From Bdellovibrio reynosensis (GTDB lineage: Bacteria; Bdellovibrionota; Bdellovibrionia; Bdellovibrionales; Bdellovibrionaceae): 64,000 bases of DNA. Numbering within the stretch: the first letter of the stretch is position 1; every line of letters begins with the position of its first letter. Of the stretch, positions 34,462 through 42,940 are shown in pieces. Location: the NCBI RefSeq assembly GCF_022814725.1, contig NZ_CP093442.1:3100001-3164000 (forward strand), written 5' to 3'. A program made the position numbers and the translations under genes. The notes beneath the pieces were generated by a model. It had not been told where the DNA came from, did no database searches, and saw only the letters and a program-made list of their open reading frames with translations.

Positions 34462-35568
34462 CTATGCCAAAGGTAATTCGAAAAATACCATGACCCCTTG
34501 ATCTGTATTTTTGAATTGCAGATTTGAATTATGGGATTTCAAAATGGATTGGCAAATTGTCAGACCAAGACCTGTTCCTGACGAGTGATGCATGACATCT
34601 TCATCGATGTAAAAGGGCTTCGTTATTTTATCAATAACCGAAGTCGGAAGTTGCGGCCCGCGATTATGAACTAAAAAGCGCAGGTTGTTTCCGTTGCGCA
34701 GACTTTCAATGTGGATCTCAGAGCTTTCATTTCCGAACTTAGCGGCATTGTGAATCAATCGTGACATCACTTGTTTGATCAAACGCACATCGGCTTTTAC
34801 GTTCAATGGTTCAAGCTTACTAATAAGCTTTTGATGCTTTTTCGCTAGCATGTCCGTTAGGTCTTTACTAAGTCCTTCATCAAACTGAGTGAAAGCCACT
34901 TGCTGTTGATCGATTTTTAATTGATTCGTTTCAGCCCGCACAATAAGCAAAACATCTTCAACAAGGTTTTTCAATCGTTCCGCACTTTTGGTGATTCGAT
35001 TCACCATTAAGCGGTCATCGTCTGCTAAGTTTGATTCAGACAGCAGTGATGAAAAACTTAAAATCGAAGTCAGTGGTGTTTTTAACTCATGATTTATCAG
35101 AATCATAAAATTTGATTTAGCGACATCCAGACTTTTTAGTTCATCTAAAGCTTTTGCTAGCTCTTGGTTTTTAACCTTTAGTTCTTGGCCCACGGCGAAT
35201 CTTTCAACTGCATGGTCAACGGTGTTGCTAAGGTCCGTCGGGTCCCAGGGCTTCGTCAGATAACGAAATATCTGTCCTTTATTTACAGCTGTGATTACAG
35301 ATTCAAGATCGGTGTAACCAGTTAGTAAAATTCGAACTGTATCGGGATGAGACGAAACAGTTTTCTCTAAAAACTCTACGCCCGTCATTTCTGGCATTCG
35401 TTGATCCGTAATAATAAGAGCAAGAGGCCCTGGATTTTTGGCTAGAACCTCTAGCGCTTCTTTTCCGGAAGTGGCCTTTAGTACGGAATATTTTTTTCGA
35501 AATAGTCGCTCGAGTGCATCGACGTTGTCTATTTCATCATCCACGCAAAGAATTGTGTGCTTACTCAT
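34462..35568 (-). CDS. Receiver-histidine kinase hybrid protein
   Basis: Cytoplasmic protein of 368 residues with an N-terminal receiver followed by a kinase core. The start at 35568 (MSKHTILCVDDE) fits the receiver fold. Receiver residues are CVDDE, the phospho-acceptor in LIITDQRMPEM, LLTGYTD and TKPW. A coiled-coil linker leads to HisKA with H in INHELKTPLTS and a HATPase domain with N-box SRLIHNAAKFGN and G-box GTGLGLTI. With the receiver first and no sensor domain, it probably takes phosphate from another kinase. An 18-bp palindrome lies just upstream. Confidence 0.88.
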   Translation of the reverse strand: MSKHTILCVDDEIDNVDALERLFRKKYSVLKATSGKEALEVLAKNPGPLALIITDQRMPEMTGVEFLEKTVSSHPDTVRILLTGYTDLESVITAVNKGQIFRYLTKPWDPTDLSNTVDHAVERFAVGQELKVKNQELAKALDELKSLDVAKSNFMILINHELKTPLTSILSFSSLLSESNLADDDRLMVNRITKSAERLKNLVEDVLLIVRAETNQLKIDQQQVAFTQFDEGLSKDLTDMLAKKHQKLISKLEPLNVKADVRLIKQVMSRLIHNAAKFGNESSEIHIESLRNGNNLRFLVHNRGPQLPTSVIDKITKPFYIDEDVMHHSSGTGLGLTICQSILKSHNSNLQFKNTDQGVMVFFELPLA

Positions 35569-35598
35569 AAATGGTAGTGTAGGATTTGAAAAAGTGCA

Positions 35599-35616
35599 GT
35601 GCAAAGGAATTTGCAC
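35599..35616. promoter_or_regulatory. Palindrome upstream of the hybrid kinase gene
   Basis: GTGCAAA-GGAA-TTTGCAC has 7-bp perfect arms, 31 bp upstream of the kinase start codon. It may be an operator for autoregulation or an RNA hairpin. Confidence 0.4.
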
Positions 35617-35813
35617 GGGCCCTGAAGCAGTCATGGAAGATGGCAGAGGGGATTTTTGTGAACAGTGCTAGTTTACAGGATCATAGTCCTGGGGCTTAAG
35701 TCTAGTTTCACATTCTTTCCACAGTTTTGACCAGAAATGAGTCAAGTCCGCGTAATCTCCTGACGATCAGTGAAACGATAATAGTGTTTTTTATCCTTTT
35801 CAGGAGATCGAGT

Positions 35814-37949
35814 ATGAAATTTTCGATGCGCATTGCAACTCTTACCACGTTGGTGACGAGCTTTGCATTGAATGCTCAGGCGAACTGGGGAACTGGTATG
35901 TGGGGCGGTATGCAATCTTGCCCATATGGTTACTCAGCAGCAGCTGGCTCTTCTAGTTATCTAGATGAAATGAAAGAGATCCAGGCAAACATTCGTGAAA
36001 TGGAAACTGAGCTGCGTGAAAAGAAATCCGATAGAAGGAAGCTTGAGAGAGATAATGATCGCGCTAAGCGTGACATTGAGAAAACGCTGAGTAGCGAGCA
36101 TGCTGCGTTCGTAACTAATCATATCGAAAATACCATTCCATGCAGTGATTATAAGTTCACAGACACTGAAGAATCACAAGTATCTGCTTCTGAAGGTGGC
36201 AAAAATGCTGGTACAAAGGAAATGGTAGAAATTACTGCTTTCGATAGTAGTGCTTGGAAGGCACTTTGTGGTAGAAAGCCCGGGACTGTTTCCACTTCCG
36301 TTTGTTCTGTAACTCACTATATGAAAGAAAATTCAACTGGTACCACATCAAGAAGAAGTGTGGGTGGTGCAGCTAACTGTGCAAAAGGTATCACTGAATT
36401 TCAACGCGGTATTGCTGATGCAAAGGCACTTCAAGAAAGAATCATTGAATTAGAAACTAATATTAAAGTTGCAAAAGAAGATCTTCGTGATACGAAAAAA
36501 GACTACGCTTCAGAAATGCGCGAAAGACAGCGTGAAATGTCTGAAGGTGGCGTGTGTATCGAGTGTATGGCTTCAGGCTCTGGTTATTCTTATGAAAAAC
36601 CAGAAACAAACTGGGGTTCTGTGATCGCAAACGTGGGACTTGGTCTTGCGGCGACTTACATGGGTCATAAAACAAATCAAATGACGGCTGAATACAATGC
36701 AAACATTGGTTGGCCGACGAATCCGTACCCAGCTTGGGGTTATGGCTTTCCGTTCATCGCAACGGGAATCTCTCAAGCTCTTGGTGGTGGTGCGGGAATT
36801 TACGGAGCTATGGGCGGCGGAATCGGCGCTGGTGGTTTCGGTTGCGCAGGTATGAACGGTGGCGCAATGGGTATGATGGGTCCATTCGGTGGCATGAACG
36901 GTGGTGGCATGTGGGGTAACCCATATGGCATGGCCGGCCTGGGTGGCGGTCTTGGTGGCGGAATGTATATGCCTGGTATGGGTCCTTGGGGCGCAGCTGG
37001 TCCGTGGGGAATGGGTGGACCATTCGGCGGCGGCATGGGTATGGCCATGGGTGGAGCTATCGGAATCGGTGGCGCTATGGGCATGCCGATGATGGGCGGT
37101 ATGGGAATGCCTATGGGTGGCATGGGAATGCCAATGATGGGCGGCATGGGTATGCCGATGATGGGCGGAATGGGAATGCCAATGGGTGGCGCACTTGGTG
37201 GCGTGATCGGTGGCGGTATGGGAATGCCTATGATGGGTGGCATGGGAATGCCAATGATGGGCGGCATGGGAATGCCGATGATGGGTGGAATGGGAATGCC
37301 AATGGGTGGCGCACTTGGTGGCGTGATCGGTGGCGGTATGGGAATGCCTATGATGGGTGGCATGGGAATGCCGATGATGGGCGGAATGGGAATGCCAATG
37401 ATGGGCGGCATGGGAATGCCTATGGGCGGAGCTATCGGTGGAGCCATTGGTGGCGCACTCGGTGGCGGTATGCCGATGATGGGCGGTATGGGAATGCCTA
37501 TGATGGGTGGCATGGGAATGCCAATGATGGGCGGAATGGGTATGGCTGCAATGGGCGGCATGGGAATGCCGATGATGGGTGGTATGGGTATGGCTGCTAT
37601 GGGCGGTCAAATGTACCAACAAATGATGCAAATGCAGATGCAAGCCTATAACCAATACATCCAACAGCAACAGTCTTACATGCAACAACAAATGCAAAGA
37701 CAACAAGTTGTCCAAAGCTTGCAACAAGAACTTTATGGTTTGATGTATAGAATCCAACAAGTTCAATATGGTGGTGGCGGAAACTATCTTGGCGGTTCAT
37801 TAGGTGGCGGCGGCTTTATCGGTGGAACAATCGGTATTGGCGGATCCGTTGGTATCGGAACGGGCACTGGCACAGGAGTTATTACTCCGCTTCCAGGTTC
37901 TGGTTCAGGTACAATCAATACTACGACTCCAGCGACTTCACCTCGCTAA
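35814..37949 (+). CDS. Secreted Gly/Met-rich repeat protein
   Basis: Exported protein of 711 residues; no family recognised. The start at 35814 has AGGAGA 8 nt upstream and gives a clean signal peptide ([13 protein letters not shown] to NAQA). Residues 45-270 form a charged coiled-coil-like region with about eight Cys, including VCIECMASG. Residues 280-600 are Gly/Met/Pro-rich, built from GMGMPMMG octets grouped in 40-residue units. A Gln/Met-rich helix ([19 protein letters not shown]) and a Gly/Thr/Ser tail close it. It may form an extracellular or envelope fibre or bind metal through Met; both are inference. Confidence 0.75.
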   Translation: MKFSMRIATLTTLVTSFALNAQANWGTGMWGGMQSCPYGYSAAAGSSSYLDEMKEIQANIREMETELREKKSDRRKLERDNDRAKRDIEKTLSSEHAAFVTNHIENTIPCSDYKFTDTEESQVSASEGGKNAGTKEMVEITAFDSSAWKALCGRKPGTVSTSVCSVTHYMKENSTGTTSRRSVGGAANCAKGITEFQRGIADAKALQERIIELETNIKVAKEDLRDTKKDYASEMRERQREMSEGGVCIECMASGSGYSYEKPETNWGSVIANVGLGLAATYMGHKTNQMTAEYNANIGWPTNPYPAWGYGFPFIATGISQALGGGAGIYGAMGGGIGAGGFGCAGMNGGAMGMMGPFGGMNGGGMWGNPYGMAGLGGGLGGGMYMPGMGPWGAAGPWGMGGPFGGGMGMAMGGAIGIGGAMGMPMMGGMGMPMGGMGMPMMGGMGMPMMGGMGMPMGGALGGVIGGGMGMPMMGGMGMPMMGGMGMPMMGGMGMPMGGALGGVIGGGMGMPMMGGMGMPMMGGMGMPMMGGMGMPMGGAIGGAIGGALGGGMPMMGGMGMPMMGGMGMPMMGGMGMAAMGGMGMPMMGGMGMAAMGGQMYQQMMQMQMQAYNQYIQQQQSYMQQQMQRQQVVQSLQQELYGLMYRIQQVQYGGGGNYLGGSLGGGGFIGGTIGIGGSVGIGTGTGTGVITPLPGSGSGTINTTTPATSPR
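37078..37610 (+). repeat. In-frame tandem repeats, 24-bp and 120-bp periods
   Basis: Octet codons for GMGMPMMG repeat every 24 bp. They are organised in a 120-bp higher-order unit (three GMGMPMMG octets, then GMGMPMGG and ALGGVIGG), seen about three times between roughly 37094 and 37440. The 60 bases from 37201 and 37321 differ at only one position. Period is a multiple of three, so length changes keep the frame. Confidence 0.9.
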
Positions 37950-37974
37950 TAAAAACAATTTAGTTAAATTTCCT

Positions 37975-38010
37975 AAGGCTCTCTGCTAAAACAGAGGGCC
38001 TTATGTTTTT
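37975..38010 (+). terminator. Terminator-like hairpin overlapping the next gene's SD
   Basis: AAGGCTCTCTG (37975-37985) pairs with CAGAGGGCCTT (37992-38002) with one wobble, loop CTAAAA (one A unpaired in the count). The ATG of the amidohydrolase follows immediately at 38003 and then a GTTTTT run. The GAGGG SD lies within the 3' arm. Confidence 0.7.
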
Positions 38011-39262
38011 AAAAATCCCGCGTCTTTACGATAGCCATACTCACTTCCTCGCCACCGGAGAATTTGCCGCTGGTTTGCATTTAGGAAGTCTTAAAAACGC
38101 AAACGACGTCTCATCACTTCAATTATCACCGAGCTATTTCCGCGGCGACTGGCTTGTGGGATTTGGTTGGAATGAAAAAGGTTGGAGCGAAGAACCTCAC
38201 AAAAATATCTTAGATAAAGCGTTCCCAAATAACCCTGTGTTCTTTGCCCGCATGGATGGTCACCGTTCCTGGGTGAACTCTCGCGCTTTGGATATTTTAG
38301 GTGCGACGTCGCAAGACGGGATCTTAATTGAAAAAGATCACCTGCGCGCCTGGGAAATGCTGCCCTCTTTTTCAAAAGAACAAGATCGTCATCACATTCT
38401 TTCTGCCTGCCAGGTTTACAACAAAGCAGGTTTCACCCACGTGCGGGACATGACTTGTTCTGAGCATCTGTGGAATCTTTTAATCGAGATGGGTGAAAAG
38501 AAAGAAATCACTTTAGCAATCGAAGAAAACTGCACGACCCATGATTTAAATGATTTCGACAAAACATTGCAGTCCGCTATTCAAATGAAGAAAGCAGAAA
38601 CCACTTTACTTCGTATGAAAGGGATCAAACTTTTCTATGATGGGTCTTTAGGTTCACAGACCGCCTTCCTGTCAAAGCCCTATAACGGGCTTCCTGATGG
38701 TACTCGGGGTATGACCCTGTGGGAACTGTCAGAGGTTGAAGAGGTCATTAAAAAAACTTGGACTGCTGGATTGGATTTTTCGGTTCACACAATTGGCGAT
38801 GAAGCGGCCCACCAAATGGTGCAGCTGGTGCGCAAAGTATCGGCGCAAGGTTTTGTCGGAAGATTTAATTTAGAACATGCGCAGATGCTTCGCCCAGAAA
38901 CAATCCAAATGATGAAGCCTTTGCACGTGCGCTGTCACATGCAGCCTTGCCATTGGCTTAGTGATAGGGTGTGGCTAAAACAGAAATTGGGGGACCTATA
39001 CAAACACGTCTTCCCGTGGGAAGCACTTCGGTTAGCGCAAATTCCAATGTCATTTGGGTGTGACAGTCCCATTGAGCCCCCTTCCTTTTGGCGCAACAAA
39101 CAAGCTTTGGAAGAAAGTCCTCAACACGGGATTCGTAAATTCACAGGAGATTTATCCCAGGTTCATTCCCATCCTGATACCAACTTCGCTGCTGATTCTT
39201 ATTCTGTTTTTGCAGAAGGGGAATTAAAGGAAATCGTTTTTAACGGGCAGAAGTTATTTTAA
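38003..39262 (+). CDS. Amidohydrolase family protein (YtcJ-like)
   Basis: Metal-dependent hydrolase of the amidohydrolase-3 group, 419 residues, cytoplasmic. The metal motif YDSHTHF is at residues 9-15. Other family marks are FGWNEKGW, ARMDGHRSWVNSRALDILG, KGIKLFYDGSLGSQTAFL (with the Lys that is often carboxylated), VHTIGDEA, NLEHAQ and the late FGCDSPIEPP. The protein is shorter than typical YtcJ enzymes (about 530) and lacks most of the N-terminal beta-sandwich. Substrate unknown. Start codon and SD are embedded at the end of a terminator-like hairpin. Confidence 0.85.
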   Translation: MFLKIPRLYDSHTHFLATGEFAAGLHLGSLKNANDVSSLQLSPSYFRGDWLVGFGWNEKGWSEEPHKNILDKAFPNNPVFFARMDGHRSWVNSRALDILGATSQDGILIEKDHLRAWEMLPSFSKEQDRHHILSACQVYNKAGFTHVRDMTCSEHLWNLLIEMGEKKEITLAIEENCTTHDLNDFDKTLQSAIQMKKAETTLLRMKGIKLFYDGSLGSQTAFLSKPYNGLPDGTRGMTLWELSEVEEVIKKTWTAGLDFSVHTIGDEAAHQMVQLVRKVSAQGFVGRFNLEHAQMLRPETIQMMKPLHVRCHMQPCHWLSDRVWLKQKLGDLYKHVFPWEALRLAQIPMSFGCDSPIEPPSFWRNKQALEESPQHGIRKFTGDLSQVHSHPDTNFAADSYSVFAEGELKEIVFNGQKLF

Positions 39263-40123
39263 TGCCGGCGCATCGATAACAACGGTTTTATCTTTCATGG
39301 AATAAATAATTCCAGTCAGCACCGCAATCCCGGTGACATAAAGCAATGACTTCTTTGCAATTAGCGAACTGGATTTTTTATTTGCTAAAGATGTTTTTAC
39401 TAAACAGTCTTTTGCGAAAAACACCGTGGAAGTTTCCATAATTTCAAAATCAAGATCCGTTGGAAGACTGTGCTGTTCACAGGATCCTTCTGCCAAAGAT
39501 TCAAATACGAAATGCTGATTTAACAGCTGTGAAAAGGTGCCATAAAATCGAACGGCTTTATGGGAATTAGATAACAACGTCCACTGATAAGGATTGTTGG
39601 ATCCCAGGACGAGGTTATCTTGGAAATCAAAAACTAAACCTTCAATGGCAATCTTTTCTATTTGCGGAAAACGCTTGTGCAGTAAGGACGCAGAAACAGT
39701 GTCATAAACACAAGGGTGTAAAGCCGGTCCTTCATTTAAGATTGAAATCGTCTTGCAGTAGATCCCCAAGATGTCTTTTTTAAGGTCAGCTTTGATTTTT
39801 TCGTTAAGTAATTTATCGCTAAGGTCACGGATAAAACGTAAGCTTATTAAAGTTAAGGGTCCTTGCGCTTGGATTTTTTTAATCTCTTCCACCACCAGTT
39901 TTGGTTCATGATGAAACAGTTCGCTTAACTGAAAAAGAGCTTCTTCTTGTGTGGGGTTTCTTTGAAGTTTGGCGTGATTGTAGTCGATAAATGAAATGAA
40001 CTTTTTGTTTTCATTTAAAAATATTTGGTACTGCAATGGTGAACTGCCCAAGCTTTTGATTAAGACCTCTTGGGAAAAAGCCAAGCTTGGAAAAAATAGT
40101 AAAAGAAATATAAGAGCATTCAT
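39254..40123 (-). CDS. Hypothetical exported membrane-anchored protein
   Basis: Protein of 289 residues; no family recognised. A signal peptide (MNALIFLLLFFPSLAFS) is followed by a helical periplasmic domain with a single C-terminal membrane segment (about 259-275, LLYVTGIAVLTGIIYSM). Four Cys are present in the mature part. It is the last gene of the minus-strand Flp/Tad group, 11 bp after the CpaB-like gene, so a pilus-assembly role is possible by context. It overlaps the end of the convergent amidohydrolase gene by 9 bp. Confidence 0.65.
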   Translation of the reverse strand: MNALIFLLLFFPSLAFSQEVLIKSLGSSPLQYQIFLNENKKFISFIDYNHAKLQRNPTQEEALFQLSELFHHEPKLVVEEIKKIQAQGPLTLISLRFIRDLSDKLLNEKIKADLKKDILGIYCKTISILNEGPALHPCVYDTVSASLLHKRFPQIEKIAIEGLVFDFQDNLVLGSNNPYQWTLLSNSHKAVRFYGTFSQLLNQHFVFESLAEGSCEQHSLPTDLDFEIMETSTVFFAKDCLVKTSLANKKSSSLIAKKSLLYVTGIAVLTGIIYSMKDKTVVIDAPALK

Positions 40124-40134
40124 TTAAATTTTCC

Positions 40135-40629
40135 TTAGTTCTGATAGTCCACACGGATTTTAGATTTTGCAGAAACCGTCGCAGGCAAAAGGCTTCCTTT
40201 TTCATTGGGATTTTGGACGACAGCGATAAATGGTCCCTGATAGCTCAGTAATTTAGGCCCTTCGGAAGCTTTTATTAGAACCGCAAAAAGATCCGGATTC
40301 AGTGGTGCGCGCATTAATTTCACTTTTTCGGCGACCTTAAGGCCGCCTTTTTGTTTTTCAGTAGTGGCTAAATATAGATCGACCACGCCACCTTGATCCC
40401 CAATCAGCGATGAAAGCCCTTCGGCATTGGCGATATCTATAGTAATAAGTGCAAGTCCCTTAGGTATGTAAGTGTCAACGGACCGAGGTGTCGGCTGATT
40501 ATGGAAGGTGGTTTCGACCTGATTTTCAGGAGTTTGGTTCGATGAAGCAATCCACGAAGCAATACCCATTACTATGAATGCAATCACTAATAGATTCTTT
40601 TTAACGAACTGAAAAAGTTTTTCGCCCAT
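40135..40629 (-). CDS. cpaB: CpaB/RcpC-like Flp pilus assembly protein (short)
   Basis: Single-pass membrane protein of 164 residues. A membrane helix lies at about 11-29 (NLLVIAFIVMGIASWIA). The periplasmic domain contains YIPKGLALITIDIANAEGLS followed by GDQGGVVDLYL, which is the RcpC/CpaB core that normally follows an SAF domain. The protein is much shorter than usual CpaB (about 250-300) and shows no SAF domain. It overlaps the preceding small gene by 29 bp. Assignment rests on this core plus Flp context. Confidence 0.65.
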   Translation of the reverse strand: MGEKLFQFVKKNLLVIAFIVMGIASWIASSNQTPENQVETTFHNQPTPRSVDTYIPKGLALITIDIANAEGLSSLIGDQGGVVDLYLATTEKQKGGLKVAEKVKLMRAPLNPDLFAVLIKASEGPKLLSYQGPFIAVVQNPNEKGSLLPATVSAKSKIRVDYQN

Positions 40630-40771
40630 GGGATTTGTCCTTTGAAAGATTATATTTGTCTCTAGAGTGGGGAAGCGAAGACAGGCCGTTTAAGGCACCA
40701 AACATCACTATAGCGATGAAAAATAAAATAAAACACGCCTCTATGTAGATTTGTCCGTAGGGGTTCTTCAT
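40601..40771 (-). CDS. Small TadE/pseudopilin-like membrane protein
   Basis: Peptide of 56 residues starting MKNPYGQIYIEACFILFF at 40771, with GGAGG 4-5 nt upstream. One membrane helix with Glu at the position typical of TadE-like pseudopilins (IYIEACFILFFIAIVMFG) is followed by a basic tail. It may be a minor pseudopilin or assembly factor. The ATG is preferred over a start nine codons further upstream because of the SD. It overlaps the CpaB-like gene. Confidence 0.6.
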   Translation of the reverse strand: MKNPYGQIYIEACFILFFIAIVMFGALNGLSSLPHSRDKYNLSKDKSHGRKTFSVR

Positions 40772-40874
40772 CGGGCCTCCATAATCGCTAGTTAGCAAAC
40801 TCTAGCCCCCTTGTTGTTTTTTTATTTTTTGTTTTCACAGATAAATGTCGGATTTTAAAAAAACCAGTCGGACG

Positions 40875-41606
40875 TTACCAAAGTTCGTTTTGGGATAAGC
40901 TTCCCTGAACTATCTGCGGAACCCAAGTTGAACCTTCGGATTCTAAGCTGACAGCGCAGGCTTTTTTAAATTTGAATTTTCCATGAACGAAAGAACTGTA
41001 AGGTTTTTTCAAAGATAAAGAGTACGACCATTGGTGCTGCAGCGCCTGCTTTTCGCTAAATCCCGGAACGGGGCTATACGTGGGTGCAATGTCCACATAA
41101 TCCGCAACAACTGCCAGTTCCGACGCTTTACCTTGAACAGAAACTTCACGTGTCGCGAATAAAATGCTTTCGAGGGGTAAAGAGGTTTGAATGTTCGCTT
41201 TGGTTTTGGCATGGGATGTTTTAAGTAGCTGGTCGCCTTCGCGAATCAGCTGCCGCTGCTTAGCATCCAACTCTGAACGGGCTATCTCAAGTTTTGATAT
41301 TTTAGCCAACGAAGTTGCGATTACAGGATAGTTTTGCACCTTAATGGCGGCGGCCAATCTTTCCTGGGCTGTGACTAAATCACGCTTCAGTTTTCGTGCT
41401 TTGGAATTCAGTTTTAATAGTGAGGTCAGGATTTTTCCCACGGCTCGCTGTCCTTCTAGGCCGCCCTTGCGACATTCATGTTTGACGCTAAGGTCTTTGT
41501 TAATAAAACCACTGATAGCAAACACCACGAAAAAGCCTGCAAGTAAGATGGGTAAAAAAGCGGTCATTAAAGCTAAGGCAAAACCTTTTTGATTTTGTAC
41601 CATCAT
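40875..41606 (-). CDS. TadE/TadG-like pilus-associated protein
   Basis: Protein of 243 residues with an N-terminal pilin-like hydrophobic helix after a KGF motif (QKGFALALMTAFLPILLAGF). A charged helical, likely coiled-coil part follows (LNSKARKLKRDLVTAQERLA and further Lys/Glu/Gln repeats), then a beta-rich C-terminal part with two Cys. The arrangement resembles pseudopilin-type Tad accessory proteins, but it is not a close match to TadG. It overlaps the TadE-like gene stop (ATGATG), so translation is coupled. Confidence 0.6.
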   Translation of the reverse strand: MMVQNQKGFALALMTAFLPILLAGFFVVFAISGFINKDLSVKHECRKGGLEGQRAVGKILTSLLKLNSKARKLKRDLVTAQERLAAAIKVQNYPVIATSLAKISKLEIARSELDAKQRQLIREGDQLLKTSHAKTKANIQTSLPLESILFATREVSVQGKASELAVVADYVDIAPTYSPVPGFSEKQALQHQWSYSLSLKKPYSSFVHGKFKFKKACAVSLESEGSTWVPQIVQGSLSQNELW

Positions 41607-41977
41607 AGTTTTTTGGTGGTTTCTTTTTTTAGATAAAATTCTGGTGATAGCTTGTTAAACACTTCGGAAACCCCACTATCACCTGCATGAAATTTAATTT
41701 TTATTTCCGCTGAAAAACTGTCGGCGCGATCCTTAAGGTCGATAGTCAGTTTTGATTGATCTAACAGCACGGCCTTGATTCTTTTTTTTAATTGGCCTTC
41801 GCAATGTTTTATGGAAAAGCCATCAGCACAAATCAATGCTTCCCGCAGCTGGTAATCGCTATAGGAATAGATAAGACCCCGATAAAGCAGAAGCCCTAAA
41901 GCGAAAGCTGTCGCCAAAAGGATCGGGAGGCATAAAACAGCTTCAAGGGCCCCTTGGCCTTGTCGTGACAGTTTCAT
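41603..41977 (-). CDS. tadE: TadE-like pseudopilin
   Basis: Protein of 124 residues with the TadE N-terminal signature RQGQGALEAVLCLPILLATA, where Gly-Ala-Leu-Glu gives a prepilin-type processing site and Glu+5-like position. One membrane helix is followed by a small soluble domain with a Cys pair (LICADGF, IKHCEGQL). TadE/TadF pseudopilins are needed for Flp pilus biogenesis. It follows the Flp pilin gene by 2 bp. Confidence 0.78.
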   Translation of the reverse strand: MKLSRQGQGALEAVLCLPILLATAFALGLLLYRGLIYSYSDYQLREALICADGFSIKHCEGQLKKRIKAVLLDQSKLTIDLKDRADSFSAEIKIKFHAGDSGVSEVFNKLSPEFYLKKETTKKL

Positions 41978-41979
41978 TA

Positions 41980-42249
41980 TTATTTGGATTTTGATTTTTC
42001 CGGATTTACGGAACCTTCGAAAAAATCGCTGAAGTCTTTTTTCTTATATAATGTCTCTGTAACTTCATGATGTTGTTTCTTTGTACCGGAACCTGTCAAT
42101 GCCTGGGCCACATTGGCGAACTGAACATTGATGTTTCCGCCTACGACTTTGATTACGCCGATAGCGCCTACAGCAACAATGGCTACGATAATTAAGTATT
42201 CAACTAAGCCTTGGCCCTTTTTATTTATTAATAATGTTTTTGCTTTCAC
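41980..42249 (-). CDS. flp: Flp family type IVb pilin
   Basis: Structural pilin of the Tad system, 89 residues. The motif GQGLVEYLIIVAIVAVGAIG shows the Flp cleavage site with the Glu-Tyr pair. The mature helix is followed by an unusually long charged tail (ends NPEKSKSK) compared with typical Flp pilins of 50-60 residues. GTG start with a strong GGAGGAG SD. The leader holds nested inverted repeats that reach into the SD. Confidence 0.9.
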   Translation of the reverse strand: MKAKTLLINKKGQGLVEYLIIVAIVAVGAIGVIKVVGGNINVQFANVAQALTGSGTKKQHHEVTETLYKKKDFSDFFEGSVNPEKSKSK

Positions 42250-42250
42250 T

Positions 42251-42290
42251 CTAATCTCCTCCGGTCAACTCTCTGGCGCTGCCAGATTAG
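42251..42290 (-). promoter_or_regulatory. Structured leader of flp
   Basis: TCTGGC-GCT-GCCAGA (42272-42286) is a perfect hairpin, and CTAATCT (42251-42257) with AGATTAG (42284-42290) forms an alternative 7-bp pair. On the minus-strand RNA the latter would bind sequence next to the GGAGGAG SD. The two pairings compete for TCT/AGA. Confidence 0.45.
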
Positions 42291-42379
42291 GTTCACAGGG
42301 ACAAAGCAAAGTTGAAGGCGAGGCGGTGATTAATTAAAAAGAACTAACCGTCCGAAGGACGATAAAACAGCCGAAATAA

Positions 42380-42405
42380 AAAAAGCCCGAATATTCGGGC
42401 TTTTT
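42380..42405 (-). terminator. Intrinsic terminator after small Lys/Ala-rich gene
   Basis: AAAAAGCCCGAAT/ATTCGGGCTTTTT is a perfect 26-bp palindrome, with A-run and T-run, between the 42436 gene and flp. Works in either direction. Confidence 0.9.
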
Positions 42406-42435
42406 CAAAAATGAAGCTAATGGATTATGGGACAC

Positions 42436-42720
42436 TTATTTCTTTTTAGCTTTAAGATCTTTTTTCGCAGCAGCTGCTTTTTCTTCTTTAGCGGCAGCAG
42501 CAGCTTCTTTTTTAGCGCCGGCTTTTTTAGCCTTACGCTGGATGATAATTCTATCAAGAATTTCGTAAGCTTCTTTTTGTAGGTCGTTTTCGAAGATGAA
42601 GCGGTAAAAACCTTCGATCTCTGGGCTTTGGCGGAATTTTTTTAGCGACGTAGGAAGGCTGTCAGATTGTACGAAGTCAATTGAGCTACCATCTTTGGAG
42701 AGTTTTACTTTTTCAGCCAT
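42436..42720 (-). CDS. Hypothetical protein with Ala/Lys-rich tail
   Basis: Cytoplasmic protein of 94 residues. The first 60 residues appear folded (MAEKVKLSKDGSSIDFVQSD, then LKKFRQSPEIEGFYRFIFEN and a helix). The last 35 residues are a Lys/Ala/Glu tail resembling those of histone-H1-like or nucleic-acid-binding bacterial proteins. No family recognised. The SD is the AGGGGCAAGA stretch before the ATG. It stands between a terminator and folD, which is divergent. Confidence 0.7.
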   Translation of the reverse strand: MAEKVKLSKDGSSIDFVQSDSLPTSLKKFRQSPEIEGFYRFIFENDLQKEAYEILDRIIIQRKAKKAGAKKEAAAAAKEEKAAAAKKDLKAKKK

Positions 42721-42917
42721 TCTTGCCCCTTAAAAATCTCAAGATTAAATCAACAGATTTTCTAATGTTTTAAAGGGTTTGTATACCGGCGAGGCCTTGT
42801 TAATCAAGCAAAAAAGGCTTTGGGCATCTGTGCAAAAGCAGCGCTTTAGGCTTCTGTCAGGATTGTGCCAAGGTTTATTAAACCATTGAATTTCCTAATC
42901 AAATAGCTCAAATTTAA

Positions 42918-42934
42918 ACCTCTAGGTCGGAGGT
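42918..42934 (+). promoter_or_regulatory. Hairpin including the folD SD
   Basis: ACCTC (42918-42922) pairs with GAGGT (42930-42934) across a 7-nt loop. The 3' arm is the SD for folD at 42941. Short stem, so only modest stability. Confidence 0.35.
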
Positions 42935-42940
42935 GCTTTT

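Noticed and set aside
37078-37610. Repeat array as possible CRISPR
   Set aside because: Units are contiguous, coding and without unique spacers, and no cas genes are nearby.
36573-37766. 397-residue minus-strand frame with [11 protein letters not shown]-like repeats and a second 253-residue minus-strand frame at 36800-37561
   Set aside because: Both are mirror images of the Gly-Met repeats in the plus-strand gene, which alone has an SD and a signal peptide. The His and Ile-Pro repeats simply reflect the codons of the other strand.
42436-42720. Homologue of the Bdellovibrio host-interaction gene bd0108
   Set aside because: It is near the Flp genes and similar in size, but I cannot recall or see sequence agreement, and it has no signal peptide.
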